A program made the position numbers and the translations under genes. The notes below the pieces were generated by a model. The model ran no database searches and was not told the DNA's origin. It was given only the letters and a program-made list of their open reading frames with translations. 64,000 bases of DNA from Mesorhizobium prunaredense (lineage in GTDB: Bacteria > Pseudomonadota > Alphaproteobacteria > Rhizobiales > Rhizobiaceae). The DNA lies in the NCBI RefSeq assembly GCF_900156895.1, contig NZ_FTPD01000023.1, forward strand, positions 289,000-352,999, given 5' to 3'. Shown in pieces: positions 49,783 to 58,342 of this stretch (positions are counted from its first letter, which is position 1; each line of letters starts with the position of its first letter).

Positions 49783-50892
49783 ATGACGATCATGATGCGG
49801 GCGGCACGGCTTCATGCCGTGAACGAGCCGATGCGTGTCGAGGACGTGGCGAAGCCGATGGCAGCCGGCACGGATGTGGTCGTCGAGGTCAAGGCCTGCG
49901 GGATGGTTCCCAATCTCGCGAACGTGCTCAACAACTGGGAGACCTGGTACCCGCATCAGCCGCTGCCGGCGAAGCCCGCGATCTTCGGCCTCGACCCTGC
50001 GGGTATCGTGCATCAGGTCGGCGAACAGGTCGTGGCGATCAAGCCTGGTGACCGCGTGTATGTGAACCCGCTGCGATCCTGCGGCGCATGTCATGCCTGC
50101 GTCAGCGGCCATCAGGCGAAGTGCGAATACTTCACCTTCAACGGCTATTTCGGCTTCAACAGAAACAGCCTGGAAATCTACAAGCGCTATTCTGAAGGCG
50201 GCTTCGCCCAGTTCATGCGCGCGCCCCAGAATGCGATCGTCAAGATCCCCGACAACATGACCTACCCACAGGCGGCCCGCATGGGTTACCTCGGCACGGC
50301 CTATTCCGCACTCAAGAAGTTCGGCGTACCGGCCGGCAGATCGCTGATCATCAATGGCGCGACCGGTACGCTGGGTGTCGGCGCAACTCTCTTCGCGCTC
50401 GCCATGGGCGTCTCGACGATCTATGCGGTGGCACGTGGCAAACCCCTGCTCGAGCGGCTGAAGCAACTCGCCCCGAACCGGATCCAGACCTTCTCCAACC
50501 AGGACGGCAAGGTCGCCGACTGGGTCCGCTCGCAGACCGGCGGTCTCGGCGCCGACTTCATGCTCGACTGCCTCGGTGCGGTGGCCGACGTCAACGCCAT
50601 GAAGGACGCGATGATGGGCGTCAAACGCGGCGGCCGCATCGTCAACATCGGCGGCACCGGCAGCGACATGCTGTTCAACACCAAATGGTGGATGGACAAT
50701 TCGATGGAGCTTCTCGGTTCAGCCTGGCTGACCACGGCCGAGGGCATGGAGATCGCCGAAATGGTCGGCTCCGGCGCGATCGATCTTTCGGTGCTGGAGG
50801 CGCGGACGTATCCGCTCGAGCAGATCAACGAGGCCATCAACGGCGTCGCCTCCGGTGACGGCGGCTTCACCAACTACGTGCTCGAACCGTAG
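49783..50892 (+). CDS. Zinc-dependent alcohol dehydrogenase (MDR family), paralogue 2
   Basis: A 369-aa medium-chain dehydrogenase, paralogue of the one at 41477-42598. It shows KACGMVPNLANVLNNWETWY, the zinc knuckle CGACHACVSGHQAKC, and the nucleotide-domain segment LIINGATGTLGVGATLFALA. GGGAGG precedes the ATG. It begins a rightward unit with ligJ and ligK and is preceded by a regulatory palindrome. Two related but diverged enzymes in one block suggest successive or stereospecific alcohol/aldehyde oxidations. Confidence 0.9.
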   Translation: MTIMMRAARLHAVNEPMRVEDVAKPMAAGTDVVVEVKACGMVPNLANVLNNWETWYPHQPLPAKPAIFGLDPAGIVHQVGEQVVAIKPGDRVYVNPLRSCGACHACVSGHQAKCEYFTFNGYFGFNRNSLEIYKRYSEGGFAQFMRAPQNAIVKIPDNMTYPQAARMGYLGTAYSALKKFGVPAGRSLIINGATGTLGVGATLFALAMGVSTIYAVARGKPLLERLKQLAPNRIQTFSNQDGKVADWVRSQTGGLGADFMLDCLGAVADVNAMKDAMMGVKRGGRIVNIGGTGSDMLFNTKWWMDNSMELLGSAWLTTAEGMEIAEMVGSGAIDLSVLEARTYPLEQINEAINGVASGDGGFTNYVLEP

Positions 50893-50991
50893 GAGGGACA
50901 TCCGGTGGGCCTCACCGTCCGCCGCTTGCCGGGAACCGCGGAACGGCGCAGCGGATCGACGATGCGTCATCTTGTGCGTGAAGAGAACGAA

Positions 50992-52014
50992 ATGATCATC
51001 GACTGCCACGGCCACTACACGAGCGAACCACCCGGGCATCACGCCTTTCGCAAGATGCAGGTCGAGTTCGTCGAAGGCAGGCGCGACGCCATGCCCGCCT
51101 ATCCCGGCATCGCCGACGAAATGCTCAGGGCGACGATCGAGCAGAACCAATTGCGCCTGCAGCGCGAGCGAGGCACGGACCTGACCATCCTGTCGCCGCG
51201 TGCTTCGGGCATGGGCCATCATGTCGGCAGCGCCGAGAACAATGCCGAATGGTCGCGCATCTCCAACGATCTGATCGCCCGCATCGTCGACATGTTCCCG
51301 GCCAACTTCGCCGGCGTATGCCAACTGCCGCAATCGATGAGCGGTGACCTGAAGCCGGTGCTTGCCGAGCTCGAGCGCTGCGTCCTCGAACTCGGCTTCG
51401 TCGGCTGCAACCTCAACCCCGATCCGTCCGGTGGCTTCTGGTCGGCGCCGCCTCTACACGATACATACTGGTATCCGCTCTTCGAAAAGATGGTCGAGCT
51501 GCAGGTGCCGGCCATGATCCACGTCTCCGGCTCGTGCAGCTCCTGCCTGCATACGACCGGCGCGCACTACATCAACGCGGACACCACCGTGTTCATGCAG
51601 CTGATCCAGGGCGACCTGTTCAGCACGTTTCCCGATCTCCAGCTGATCATTCCGCACGGCGGCGGCGCCGCGCCCTACCATTGGGGACGTTATCGCGGCC
51701 TGGCGATGATGTTGGACAGACCCGGACTTGGCGAGCACCTGATGCGCAACGTCTTCTTCGACAGCTGCGTCTATCATCAGGCGGGCATCGACACGCTGTT
51801 CCGCGTCGTTGGTCCGGCCAACATCCTGTTTGGGTCCGAATTGCTCGGAGCGGTCAAGGCCATCGATCCAGAAACCGGCTTCGCCTTCGACGATACGCGG
51901 CGCTACATCGACGCACTTTCGCTCGGTGAGGTCGAACGGCACGCCGTGTTCGAAGGCAATGTCCGAAAGGTCTATCCGAGGCTAGATGCGAGGCTGAAGG
52001 CGCAAGGGCGCTAG
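50992..52014 (+). CDS. ligJ: 4-oxalomesaconate hydratase-like amidohydrolase (LigJ)
   Basis: A 340-aa amidohydrolase-superfamily protein starting MIIDCHGHYTSEPPGHHAFR, with HxH metal ligands (CHGHY), a central AMIHVSGSCSS segment in place of the usual H, and LIIPHGGGAAPYHWGRYRGL. Length and sequence style match LigJ, which hydrates 4-oxalomesaconate to 4-carboxy-4-hydroxy-2-oxoadipate in the protocatechuate 4,5-cleavage and gallate pathways. The next gene encodes the aldolase for that product, strongly supporting the call. A related decarboxylase of the ACMSD group is the alternative. Confidence 0.82.
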   Translation: MIIDCHGHYTSEPPGHHAFRKMQVEFVEGRRDAMPAYPGIADEMLRATIEQNQLRLQRERGTDLTILSPRASGMGHHVGSAENNAEWSRISNDLIARIVDMFPANFAGVCQLPQSMSGDLKPVLAELERCVLELGFVGCNLNPDPSGGFWSAPPLHDTYWYPLFEKMVELQVPAMIHVSGSCSSCLHTTGAHYINADTTVFMQLIQGDLFSTFPDLQLIIPHGGGAAPYHWGRYRGLAMMLDRPGLGEHLMRNVFFDSCVYHQAGIDTLFRVVGPANILFGSELLGAVKAIDPETGFAFDDTRRYIDALSLGEVERHAVFEGNVRKVYPRLDARLKAQGR

Positions 52015-52081
52015 ACCAGCCGATGAGCACTGTTCGGGTGCGGCGCCGGATGCCGCACCTCATCATTCCGGGAGAACACTT

Positions 52082-52753
52082 ATGGGCAAAGTCGTCACCA
52101 AGACCGAGCGCACGCCGATCGAGACCTGCGATGCTCTTGGCCAACTTGGCGTGGCCACGGTTCACGAGGCACAGGGGCGGACGGGCCTGCTCGCCGCGCG
52201 CCTGCGGCCCATCTATGATGGCGCCAGGATTGGCGGCAACGCGCTGACCTGTGAGGTCGCGCCAGGCGACAACTGGATGATCCACGTCGCGCTGGAACAG
52301 GCGCGGCCAGGCGACATCTTGGTCGTCACCCCGACCTCGCCTTGCGAGGACGGCTATTTCGGCGACCTGCTGGCCGAATCGGCCAAGGCGCAAGGCATCA
52401 GGGGCCTCATCATCGATGCTGGCGTGCGCGATATCTCGACCCTGCGCTCCATGGCCTTCCCGGTCTGGTCGAAGGCGATCAGCGCACAAGGGACGGTCAA
52501 GGAGACGCTCGGCAACGTCCAGGTGCCGATCGTCTGCGCCGGTGCCCACATCCAGCCGGGCGACGTCATCGTGGCCGATGATGACGGCGTGTGCGTGGTG
52601 CCGCGCGAAACCGCGGGAAGGGTTCTTGAAACCGCCCGCAGGCGCGAGACGATGGAAGAAGAAAAGCGCAGTCTCTATGCCGCCGGCAAGCTCAGTCTCG
52701 ATGTCAACGACATGCGCGAGTGCCTGCGGCGCAAAGGCCTCGTCTACGAATAG
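52082..52753 (+). CDS. ligK: 4-carboxy-4-hydroxy-2-oxoadipate / 4-hydroxy-4-methyl-2-oxoglutarate aldolase (LigK)
   Basis: A 223-aa class II pyruvate aldolase of the RraA-like fold. It has LGQLGVATVHEAQGRTGLLA, PGDNWMIHVALEQARPGDIL and the active-site region AESAKAQGIRGLIIDAGVRD (Asp/Arg pair), typical of HMG/CHA aldolases. It cleaves the LigJ product into pyruvate and oxaloacetate. GGGAGAAC precedes the ATG. It is the last gene of the rightward unit; a GC-rich hairpin (52846-52877) without a T tract lies downstream. Confidence 0.9.
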   Translation: MGKVVTKTERTPIETCDALGQLGVATVHEAQGRTGLLAARLRPIYDGARIGGNALTCEVAPGDNWMIHVALEQARPGDILVVTPTSPCEDGYFGDLLAESAKAQGIRGLIIDAGVRDISTLRSMAFPVWSKAISAQGTVKETLGNVQVPIVCAGAHIQPGDVIVADDDGVCVVPRETAGRVLETARRRETMEEEKRSLYAAGKLSLDVNDMRECLRRKGLVYE

Positions 52754-52999
52754 GCAACCGCATAGCAGGTTCGCCGCCCCCAAGGAAAAACTTGATCCCG
52801 CGGGCACGCTCGATCACGCGTGCGCCAAGTCCATTTCACGACACCGTTGGCCTCGCGCATTGCTGCGCAAGGCCAACGCGGGCCGCTTGGCACGCGAGAG
52901 CCCTTGCAAGGCGCAGAATCGCTCTGTCGGCGCCCTCGCCGCGGACAGAGCCCGGCCGCCAGTGTTTGCAGGAGTTTCCTAACCAGAGCCGTTCCGTCC

Positions 53000-54373
53000 T
53001 TACGCTGCCTGCACGTTTTTCGAGATCCGCGCCCACTCCGGAATCCAGTCGCGGTGCGCGGCGAGCAGGTCGTCGACCAGCAACCAGATCTGGTCGAGAT
53101 CGAGCTCGGCGGCGGTATGCGGATCCATCATCGCCGCGTGATAAAGATGCTCGCGGTTTTCCGTCATCAAGGCCGCGACAGTCAGTTCCTGCACATTGAC
53201 ATTGGTGCGGATGAGCGCCGTCAGTTGCGGCGGCAAGGCGCCGATGAAGGTCGGCTGGATGCCGGACGCATCGACCAGGCACGGCACTTCGGCCGCGCAA
53301 TTTTCCGGCAGCGAGGTGATGCAGCCATTGTTGCGGACATTGCCGTAAATAACCGAGGGCTCGCCGGTCCAGACCGAGTTCATGATCGAGGAAGCATATT
53401 CATGGCTCTCCTCGATCTCGACGTTCTCGGCGCTCCGGTAGGCGGCCGCCTGCCCTTTCCAACGCTCGATCTGCTCGATGCAGCGCTTGGGATATTCATC
53501 GAGCGGAATGCCGAACTTCTCGATCAGATCGGGCCTGCCGTCCTTGATGAAATAGGGCGTGTATTCGGCGAAATGCTCCGAGCTTTCGGTGACAAAATAG
53601 CCGAGGCGGGTCAGCACCTCGTAACGCACCTTGTTCGGGCAGCGCGGATTCCAGTGGCTGGGTTTCGGAAATCGCCCGTCGCGGTAGCCGCGCACGAGAT
53701 CCGGATAAAGATCGCGGTAGCTGCCATCGGCCTGCCGATGCTCGAATTTCAGGTAGAAGGCCATGTGGTTGATGCCGGCGGCACGGTAACGGATTTCCTC
53801 GAGCGGGATTTCGAGATCGCGGGCGAGCTCGAAAGCCGTTCCCTGCACCGAATGGCAGAGACCAACCTGCTTGATGAGCGGATACTTTTCCGCAATCGCC
53901 CAGGAGTTGATCGCCATCGGGTTGACGTATTGCAGGAGGATGGCGTCGGGGCAGATTGCCATCATGTCTTCGCAGATTTTCCAGAGATGCGGCACGGTGC
54001 GCAAACCTCGCATGATGCCGCCAACGCCGAGCGTATCGGCGATCGTCTGGCGCAGGCCGTATTTCTTCGGCACCTCGAAATCAGTGACCGTGCAGGGCTC
54101 GTAGCCGCCGATCTGGAAGGCAACGACGACGAAGTCCGCGCCTTCCAGGGCCTTGCGCTGGCTGGAATGCGTCTCGATGGTCGCCGCAGCGCCAAGCGTC
54201 TTGACCAGCTTTCCGGCGACGATCTCGCTTTCTTCGAGGCGCTGCGGATTGACGTCCATCAGCGCGATGGTAGCGCCCGAAAGAGACGGCCGCTGCAGCA
54301 CATCGCCGATGACATTCTTCATGAAGACGGTGGAACCGGCCCCGATGAACGTGATTTTGGGTTGTCTCGTCAT
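53000..54373 (-). CDS. agaL2: Glycoside hydrolase family 4 alpha-galactosidase (AgaL2-like)
   Basis: A 457-aa NAD- and metal-dependent GH4 enzyme. The start MTRQPKITFIGAGSTVFMKN carries the NAD motif GAGS. The metal ligands are the Cys-His of VGLCHSVQG and the Asn-His of AGINHMAFY. GH4 enzymes oxidise C3 and eliminate the glycosidic bond; members with CHS sequences hydrolyse melibiose- and raffinose-type galactosides. It is the last gene of the agp-type operon, as in Sinorhizobium, and is only distantly similar to the GH4 enzyme at 60610-62082. Confidence 0.9.
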   Translation of the reverse strand: MTRQPKITFIGAGSTVFMKNVIGDVLQRPSLSGATIALMDVNPQRLEESEIVAGKLVKTLGAAATIETHSSQRKALEGADFVVVAFQIGGYEPCTVTDFEVPKKYGLRQTIADTLGVGGIMRGLRTVPHLWKICEDMMAICPDAILLQYVNPMAINSWAIAEKYPLIKQVGLCHSVQGTAFELARDLEIPLEEIRYRAAGINHMAFYLKFEHRQADGSYRDLYPDLVRGYRDGRFPKPSHWNPRCPNKVRYEVLTRLGYFVTESSEHFAEYTPYFIKDGRPDLIEKFGIPLDEYPKRCIEQIERWKGQAAAYRSAENVEIEESHEYASSIMNSVWTGEPSVIYGNVRNNGCITSLPENCAAEVPCLVDASGIQPTFIGALPPQLTALIRTNVNVQELTVAALMTENREHLYHAAMMDPHTAAELDLDQIWLLVDDLLAAHRDWIPEWARISKNVQAA

Positions 54374-54396
54374 GAATTGCGCCTCTTGTCTGCGAT

Positions 54397-56067
54397 TTAT
54401 GCGGCTACCTCGAACGCCGCCTTGACGAGCCGTTCAGTGTAGGCGGTCCTCGGATGGGAAAGAACCTCGTCGACGGGTCCCTCCTCGACGATTTTACCGT
54501 GCTGCATCACCACGACCCGATGACAGAGCGCGCGTACGACCTTGAGATCGTGGGAAATGAAGAGATAGCTCAGGCCGCGCTCGTCCTGCAGTTTGCGCAG
54601 GAGGTCGATGATCTGGGCCTGAACGGAGAGATCGAGCGCCGATGTCGGCTCGTCGAGCAGGATGAATTCCGGTTCGAGTGCGATTGCCCGCGCAATAGCG
54701 ATGCGCTGGCGCTGTCCGCCGGAAAACTCGTGCGGAAAGCGCGACAGGATGTTGTGCGGAAGCCCGGCGCTGACAAGCGCCTGCTCCACGCGCTGCAACC
54801 GATCACTTTTGTTGTCGCCGAGCCGATTGACGATCAGCCCCTCCTCGATGATCTGGCCGACCGACATGCGCGGATTGAGCGAGGAGAACGGATCCTGAAA
54901 GACGACCTGCATGCGCGATCTGAGCGGCCGCATCTGGTCACGTGTCCTTGCGTGGATCGGTTCGCCGTCGAAGAAGATTTCGCCGCCGTCGGCCGTCAGG
55001 AGCTTCACCAGCGCCTGCCCGAACGTCGTCTTGCCGGACCCGGATTCGCCGACCAGCCCCAGCGTTTCGTGCCGGTGAAGCTTTAGGCTGAGGCTGTCGA
55101 CGGCGACGAGTTCCTTGAGCCGCGGCTTGAAGAACCCGCCATGCTTTAGCATGAACGACACCCGCACATTGCTGCCCTCGAGAATGACGGCTGAGCCCAC
55201 CGGCGTCGGATTGGCCATGCCCTTTGGTTCAGACGCCAGAAGATGGCGCGTATAGGGATGCTGCGGGTTCTTGAAGAGCGCTTCAGTGGTGTTGTGCTCC
55301 TTCACCTCGCCCTGGCTCATGACATAGACGTAGTCGGAAAACTGGCGAACGACCGTCAGATCGTGAGTGATCAGGATTACCGCCATACCGAGCTTCTGCT
55401 GCAGATCACGGATGAGGTTGAGGATCTGCGCCTGCACGGTGACGTCGAGTGCCGTCGTGGGTTCGTCGGCGATGAGTACGTCCGGATTATTGGCGAGCGC
55501 CATGGCGATCATGACGCGCTGGCGCTGACCGCCTGAAAGCTGGTGCGGATATTGGTTGAAGCGGCTTTCCGGGTCCGGAATCTGCACCTGCCGCAACAGC
55601 TCCAGCGTACGCTCCGCAGCTTGCCTGCGGCTCATCTTCTGATGAACGCGGATCGCCTCGATGATCTGCGCGCCGACCGTGTAGACCGGATTGAGCGAGC
55701 TCATCGGCTCCTGGAATATCATCGAAATGCGGTCGCCGCGCAGCGCCCGGCGCTGCCGGTCGGAGAATTTCAGCACATTCTTCCCATCATATTCGATCCG
55801 CGAGTGCACGGCCACGGTGGCGCGCTTGGTGAGCAGGCCCATGACCGTGCGCGCCGTCACCGACTTGCCGGAGCCGGATTCTCCCACCACAGCGATGGTC
55901 TCGCCGCGATAGAGCTGAAACGAGACATCCTTGACCGCGTCGACGGTTCCGCCTTCTACCTTGAAGGTCACCGCGACATTGCGGGCGTCGATGATCGGAC
56001 TGCCGGTCCTCACCGCATGATCGTGACGTTCGTCCGGCGCCATCGAGGTCTTTTCCGTCAGAGCCAT
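54397..56067 (-). CDS. agpD: Alpha-galactoside ABC transporter, fused double ATP-binding protein (AgpD-like)
   Basis: A 556-aa protein with two complete ATPase halves of the Dpp/Opp type. The first has Walker A GESGSGKSV and signature LSGGQRQR (residues about 45-300), the second Walker A GESGSGKTT and signature FSGGQRQR. Each has a Walker B (VLIADEPT; FILLDEPT). Fusion of DppD- and DppF-like units is usual in this sugar-importing Opp subgroup. The ATG at 56067 is chosen just beyond the permease stop. Confidence 0.9.
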   Translation of the reverse strand: MALTEKTSMAPDERHDHAVRTGSPIIDARNVAVTFKVEGGTVDAVKDVSFQLYRGETIAVVGESGSGKSVTARTVMGLLTKRATVAVHSRIEYDGKNVLKFSDRQRRALRGDRISMIFQEPMSSLNPVYTVGAQIIEAIRVHQKMSRRQAAERTLELLRQVQIPDPESRFNQYPHQLSGGQRQRVMIAMALANNPDVLIADEPTTALDVTVQAQILNLIRDLQQKLGMAVILITHDLTVVRQFSDYVYVMSQGEVKEHNTTEALFKNPQHPYTRHLLASEPKGMANPTPVGSAVILEGSNVRVSFMLKHGGFFKPRLKELVAVDSLSLKLHRHETLGLVGESGSGKTTFGQALVKLLTADGGEIFFDGEPIHARTRDQMRPLRSRMQVVFQDPFSSLNPRMSVGQIIEEGLIVNRLGDNKSDRLQRVEQALVSAGLPHNILSRFPHEFSGGQRQRIAIARAIALEPEFILLDEPTSALDLSVQAQIIDLLRKLQDERGLSYLFISHDLKVVRALCHRVVVMQHGKIVEEGPVDEVLSHPRTAYTERLVKAAFEVAA

Positions 56068-56080
56068 GGTGCCGGCCTTC

Positions 56081-57208
56081 TCAATAGGGATCGACGGCGT
56101 CGCGAAGACCATCGCCCAGCGCATTGAACGCAAAGACGGTGACCAGCACGAAACCCACGGGGGCAAGGATCCAGGGATAGGACCCAATGACGGAGTATGT
56201 CGCGGTATCCTGCAGCATCAGCCCCCAGGAGATCAGCGGCGGCTTCACCGCGAAACCGAGGAAGCCGAGGAAGGATTCAAGCAGCACGACATTGGGGATC
56301 GCCAGCGTGACGGCGACGATGACGTGGCTCATGACGTTGGGGAAAATATGCTGAAAGATGATCCGGCGGTCGGTTGCGCCGATCGCCATCGCCGCCCGCA
56401 CATAGTCGATCCGCGCCAGCGCCAACGTCTTGCCTCGAACTTCGCGCGACAGCTGTGCCCACCCGAGCGCCGACATGACGAAGATGACGAACGCGAGGAA
56501 GACATTGGTCGGCGCCGTCACCGGAATCAGCGAGGTGAGCGCGAGATAAAGCGGCAGTTGCGGAAAGGCGAGCACCAGCTCGACGAAGCGCTGCACCCAT
56601 GCGTCGAACCTTCTGCCGAAATATCCGGACACCATGCCGACCGTCGTGCCGACTACCGTGATGATGAACACCACGGTCAGGGCGATCATCAGCGAAATGC
56701 GCGAGCCGTAGATGATGCGCGACAGCACATCGCGGCCGAATTTGTCGGTGCCGAGGAAATTGACCGGGCTTCCGTCGGTGGCGCCGAAGAAATGCCGCTG
56801 CGCCGGGATCAGTCCGAAAAGCCTGTATCCGAACCCTTTGACGAAAAAGCCGAGCGTCTGCGGGTTTTCGTAGTCGGGGCCTACGATCGGCTGGAACGTG
56901 ACGGGGTCGAATTCATCTGTTTCACGAATTGGATAGCTGCGCGGGGGAAAGACGAAGTTCCCGCCCCGATCCGTCATGCTGATTGTCTGAGGCGGCGCGA
57001 AACCAACGCCGGTCAGCTTCGGATCGACGGGTGCGAAGAACTCCGCGAATATCGTCATGATCATCAGGAGGCAGACAAGGATCAGCCCTATCATGCCGGT
57101 CCAGGATCGCTTCAGACGGCGCCAGACAAGCGCGGTATAGGTTTCGTTGCCATTGCCTTTGGCCGGCGGCACGGAGGCGCAGATTATGGATTGGACGTCG
57201 GCTTTCAT
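56081..57208 (-). CDS. agpC: Alpha-galactoside ABC transporter permease (AgpC-like, DppC type)
   Basis: A 375-aa permease. A long N-terminal extension and first helix (MIGLILVCLLMIMTIFAEFF) are followed by a periplasmic insert containing FLGTDKFGRDVLSRIIYGSR, the DppC hallmark. Then come five helices with the EAA loop YVRAAMAIGATDRRIIFQHI FPN. The ATG overlaps the agpB stop by 4 bases. Confidence 0.9.
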   Translation of the reverse strand: MKADVQSIICASVPPAKGNGNETYTALVWRRLKRSWTGMIGLILVCLLMIMTIFAEFFAPVDPKLTGVGFAPPQTISMTDRGGNFVFPPRSYPIRETDEFDPVTFQPIVGPDYENPQTLGFFVKGFGYRLFGLIPAQRHFFGATDGSPVNFLGTDKFGRDVLSRIIYGSRISLMIALTVVFIITVVGTTVGMVSGYFGRRFDAWVQRFVELVLAFPQLPLYLALTSLIPVTAPTNVFLAFVIFVMSALGWAQLSREVRGKTLALARIDYVRAAMAIGATDRRIIFQHIFPNVMSHVIVAVTLAIPNVVLLESFLGFLGFAVKPPLISWGLMLQDTATYSVIGSYPWILAPVGFVLVTVFAFNALGDGLRDAVDPY

Positions 57209-58218
57209 GCGTCGGTCCCTCCCCCAAGGCGAACCCGCGGGTCGAGCGCTGCAAGCAGCATGTCGGCGATGATGTTGCCGACGATCAGGGTCACCGACAG
57301 AACCAACATGAAGGTCGCCGTGACATAGACGTCGCCGATCCACATCGAGCCGACGATGGCCGGGCCGACCGTCGGCAGGGCGAAGATGATCGCGGTTTCG
57401 ATCTCGCCGGTCAGCATGTAGGGCAGCACGACGCCCTGATACATGACGAGCGGATGCAGCGCGTTCGGCACAGCGTGGCGCATGACCACCGTGCGCTCGC
57501 TCAAGCCCTTGGCCCGAGCCGTTTCGACATATTGGGCGTTCAGCGTATCGAGAAGATTGCCCCGCATGACGCGCATGTTGTAGGCGAGCCCGCCCAAAGT
57601 GGCGATCGCGATGACCGGCCAGACATGCTTGACCAGATCGACGAACTTGCCCCACGACCAGGGGGCTGCGCCATAGCGGGCGGAATGGAAACTGTTGATC
57701 TCAGTGACATTGAAGTGGAACACCAGGATATAGACGATGATCAGCGCCATCAGGAATCGCGGTACCGTCATGCCGAGAAACGAGATCCCCGACAGCACGC
57801 TGTCCACCCAGGAATATTGCCGGGTTGCCGCCAAAACGCCGAAGGTGATGCCGATCACCGATGCCAGGATATGGCAGACGAGCGCCAGCGCCAGCGTACG
57901 GGGCAAACGTTCGCCGACCACATCGGCGACAGGCTTGTTGTAGAAGAGACTGTGCCCGAAATCGCCGCGGGTGACGATGCCGGTGACCCAGTTGACGTAC
58001 TGGAGGGGCAAGGGCTTATCAAGGCCATGCGCGATCTTGTAGGCCTGCGCCTGGGCGTCGGCCGTTTCGAAGGATGCGCCACCCTGGTTGATCAGTTGCG
58101 AGCGCACATAGTCGCTGTAGTCGCCCGGCGGGGCCTGGATGATCGCGAACGTCACGACGCTCAGGACGAAGAGGACAGGAATCGCCGAGGCGATACGCAC
58201 AAGCAGAAATCTGAACAT
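57205..58218 (-). CDS. agpB: Alpha-galactoside ABC transporter permease (AgpB-like, DppB type)
   Basis: A 337-aa permease beginning MFRFLLVRIASAIPVLFVLS, typical for DppB/OppB. It has a periplasmic region before GDFGHSLFYNKPVADVVGER, helices, and the coupling loop YVETARAKGLSERTVVMRHAVPNAL. It follows agpA by 124 bases and forms the channel with the AgpC-like subunit. Confidence 0.9.
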   Translation of the reverse strand: MFRFLLVRIASAIPVLFVLSVVTFAIIQAPPGDYSDYVRSQLINQGGASFETADAQAQAYKIAHGLDKPLPLQYVNWVTGIVTRGDFGHSLFYNKPVADVVGERLPRTLALALVCHILASVIGITFGVLAATRQYSWVDSVLSGISFLGMTVPRFLMALIIVYILVFHFNVTEINSFHSARYGAAPWSWGKFVDLVKHVWPVIAIATLGGLAYNMRVMRGNLLDTLNAQYVETARAKGLSERTVVMRHAVPNALHPLVMYQGVVLPYMLTGEIETAIIFALPTVGPAIVGSMWIGDVYVTATFMLVLSVTLIVGNIIADMLLAALDPRVRLGGGTDA

Positions 58219-58342
58219 GATCGTGTTTGCTTCTCTTGTGGCTCGTGGCGATCTGCTCCTTCACGAGGCGCGGTATCTCCACGGTTCAATTCGCAACCTC
58301 CCCTCCGGCGGATGCTCGCCGGGGGGGGGAAATCGACTGCGG

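Noticed and set aside
51460..51475. A GATAC-N6-GTATC palindrome matching the regulatory motif
   Set aside because: It lies inside the ligJ coding sequence where it encodes conserved residues (DTYWYP), so it is more likely a coincidence than an operator.
52846..52877. Long GC hairpin (GTTGGCCT / AGGCCAAC) after ligK
   Set aside because: No T tract follows, so it is not a clear rho-independent terminator. It may be a chance repeat or an mRNA-end hairpin.
52820..54442. A 540-codon plus-strand frame opposite the GH4 gene (similar long frames at 35269-36441, 38029-39060, 56066-57328 and 60427-61995)
   Set aside because: All are mirror images of well-supported genes on the other strand and have low-complexity Arg/Asp/His-rich composition.
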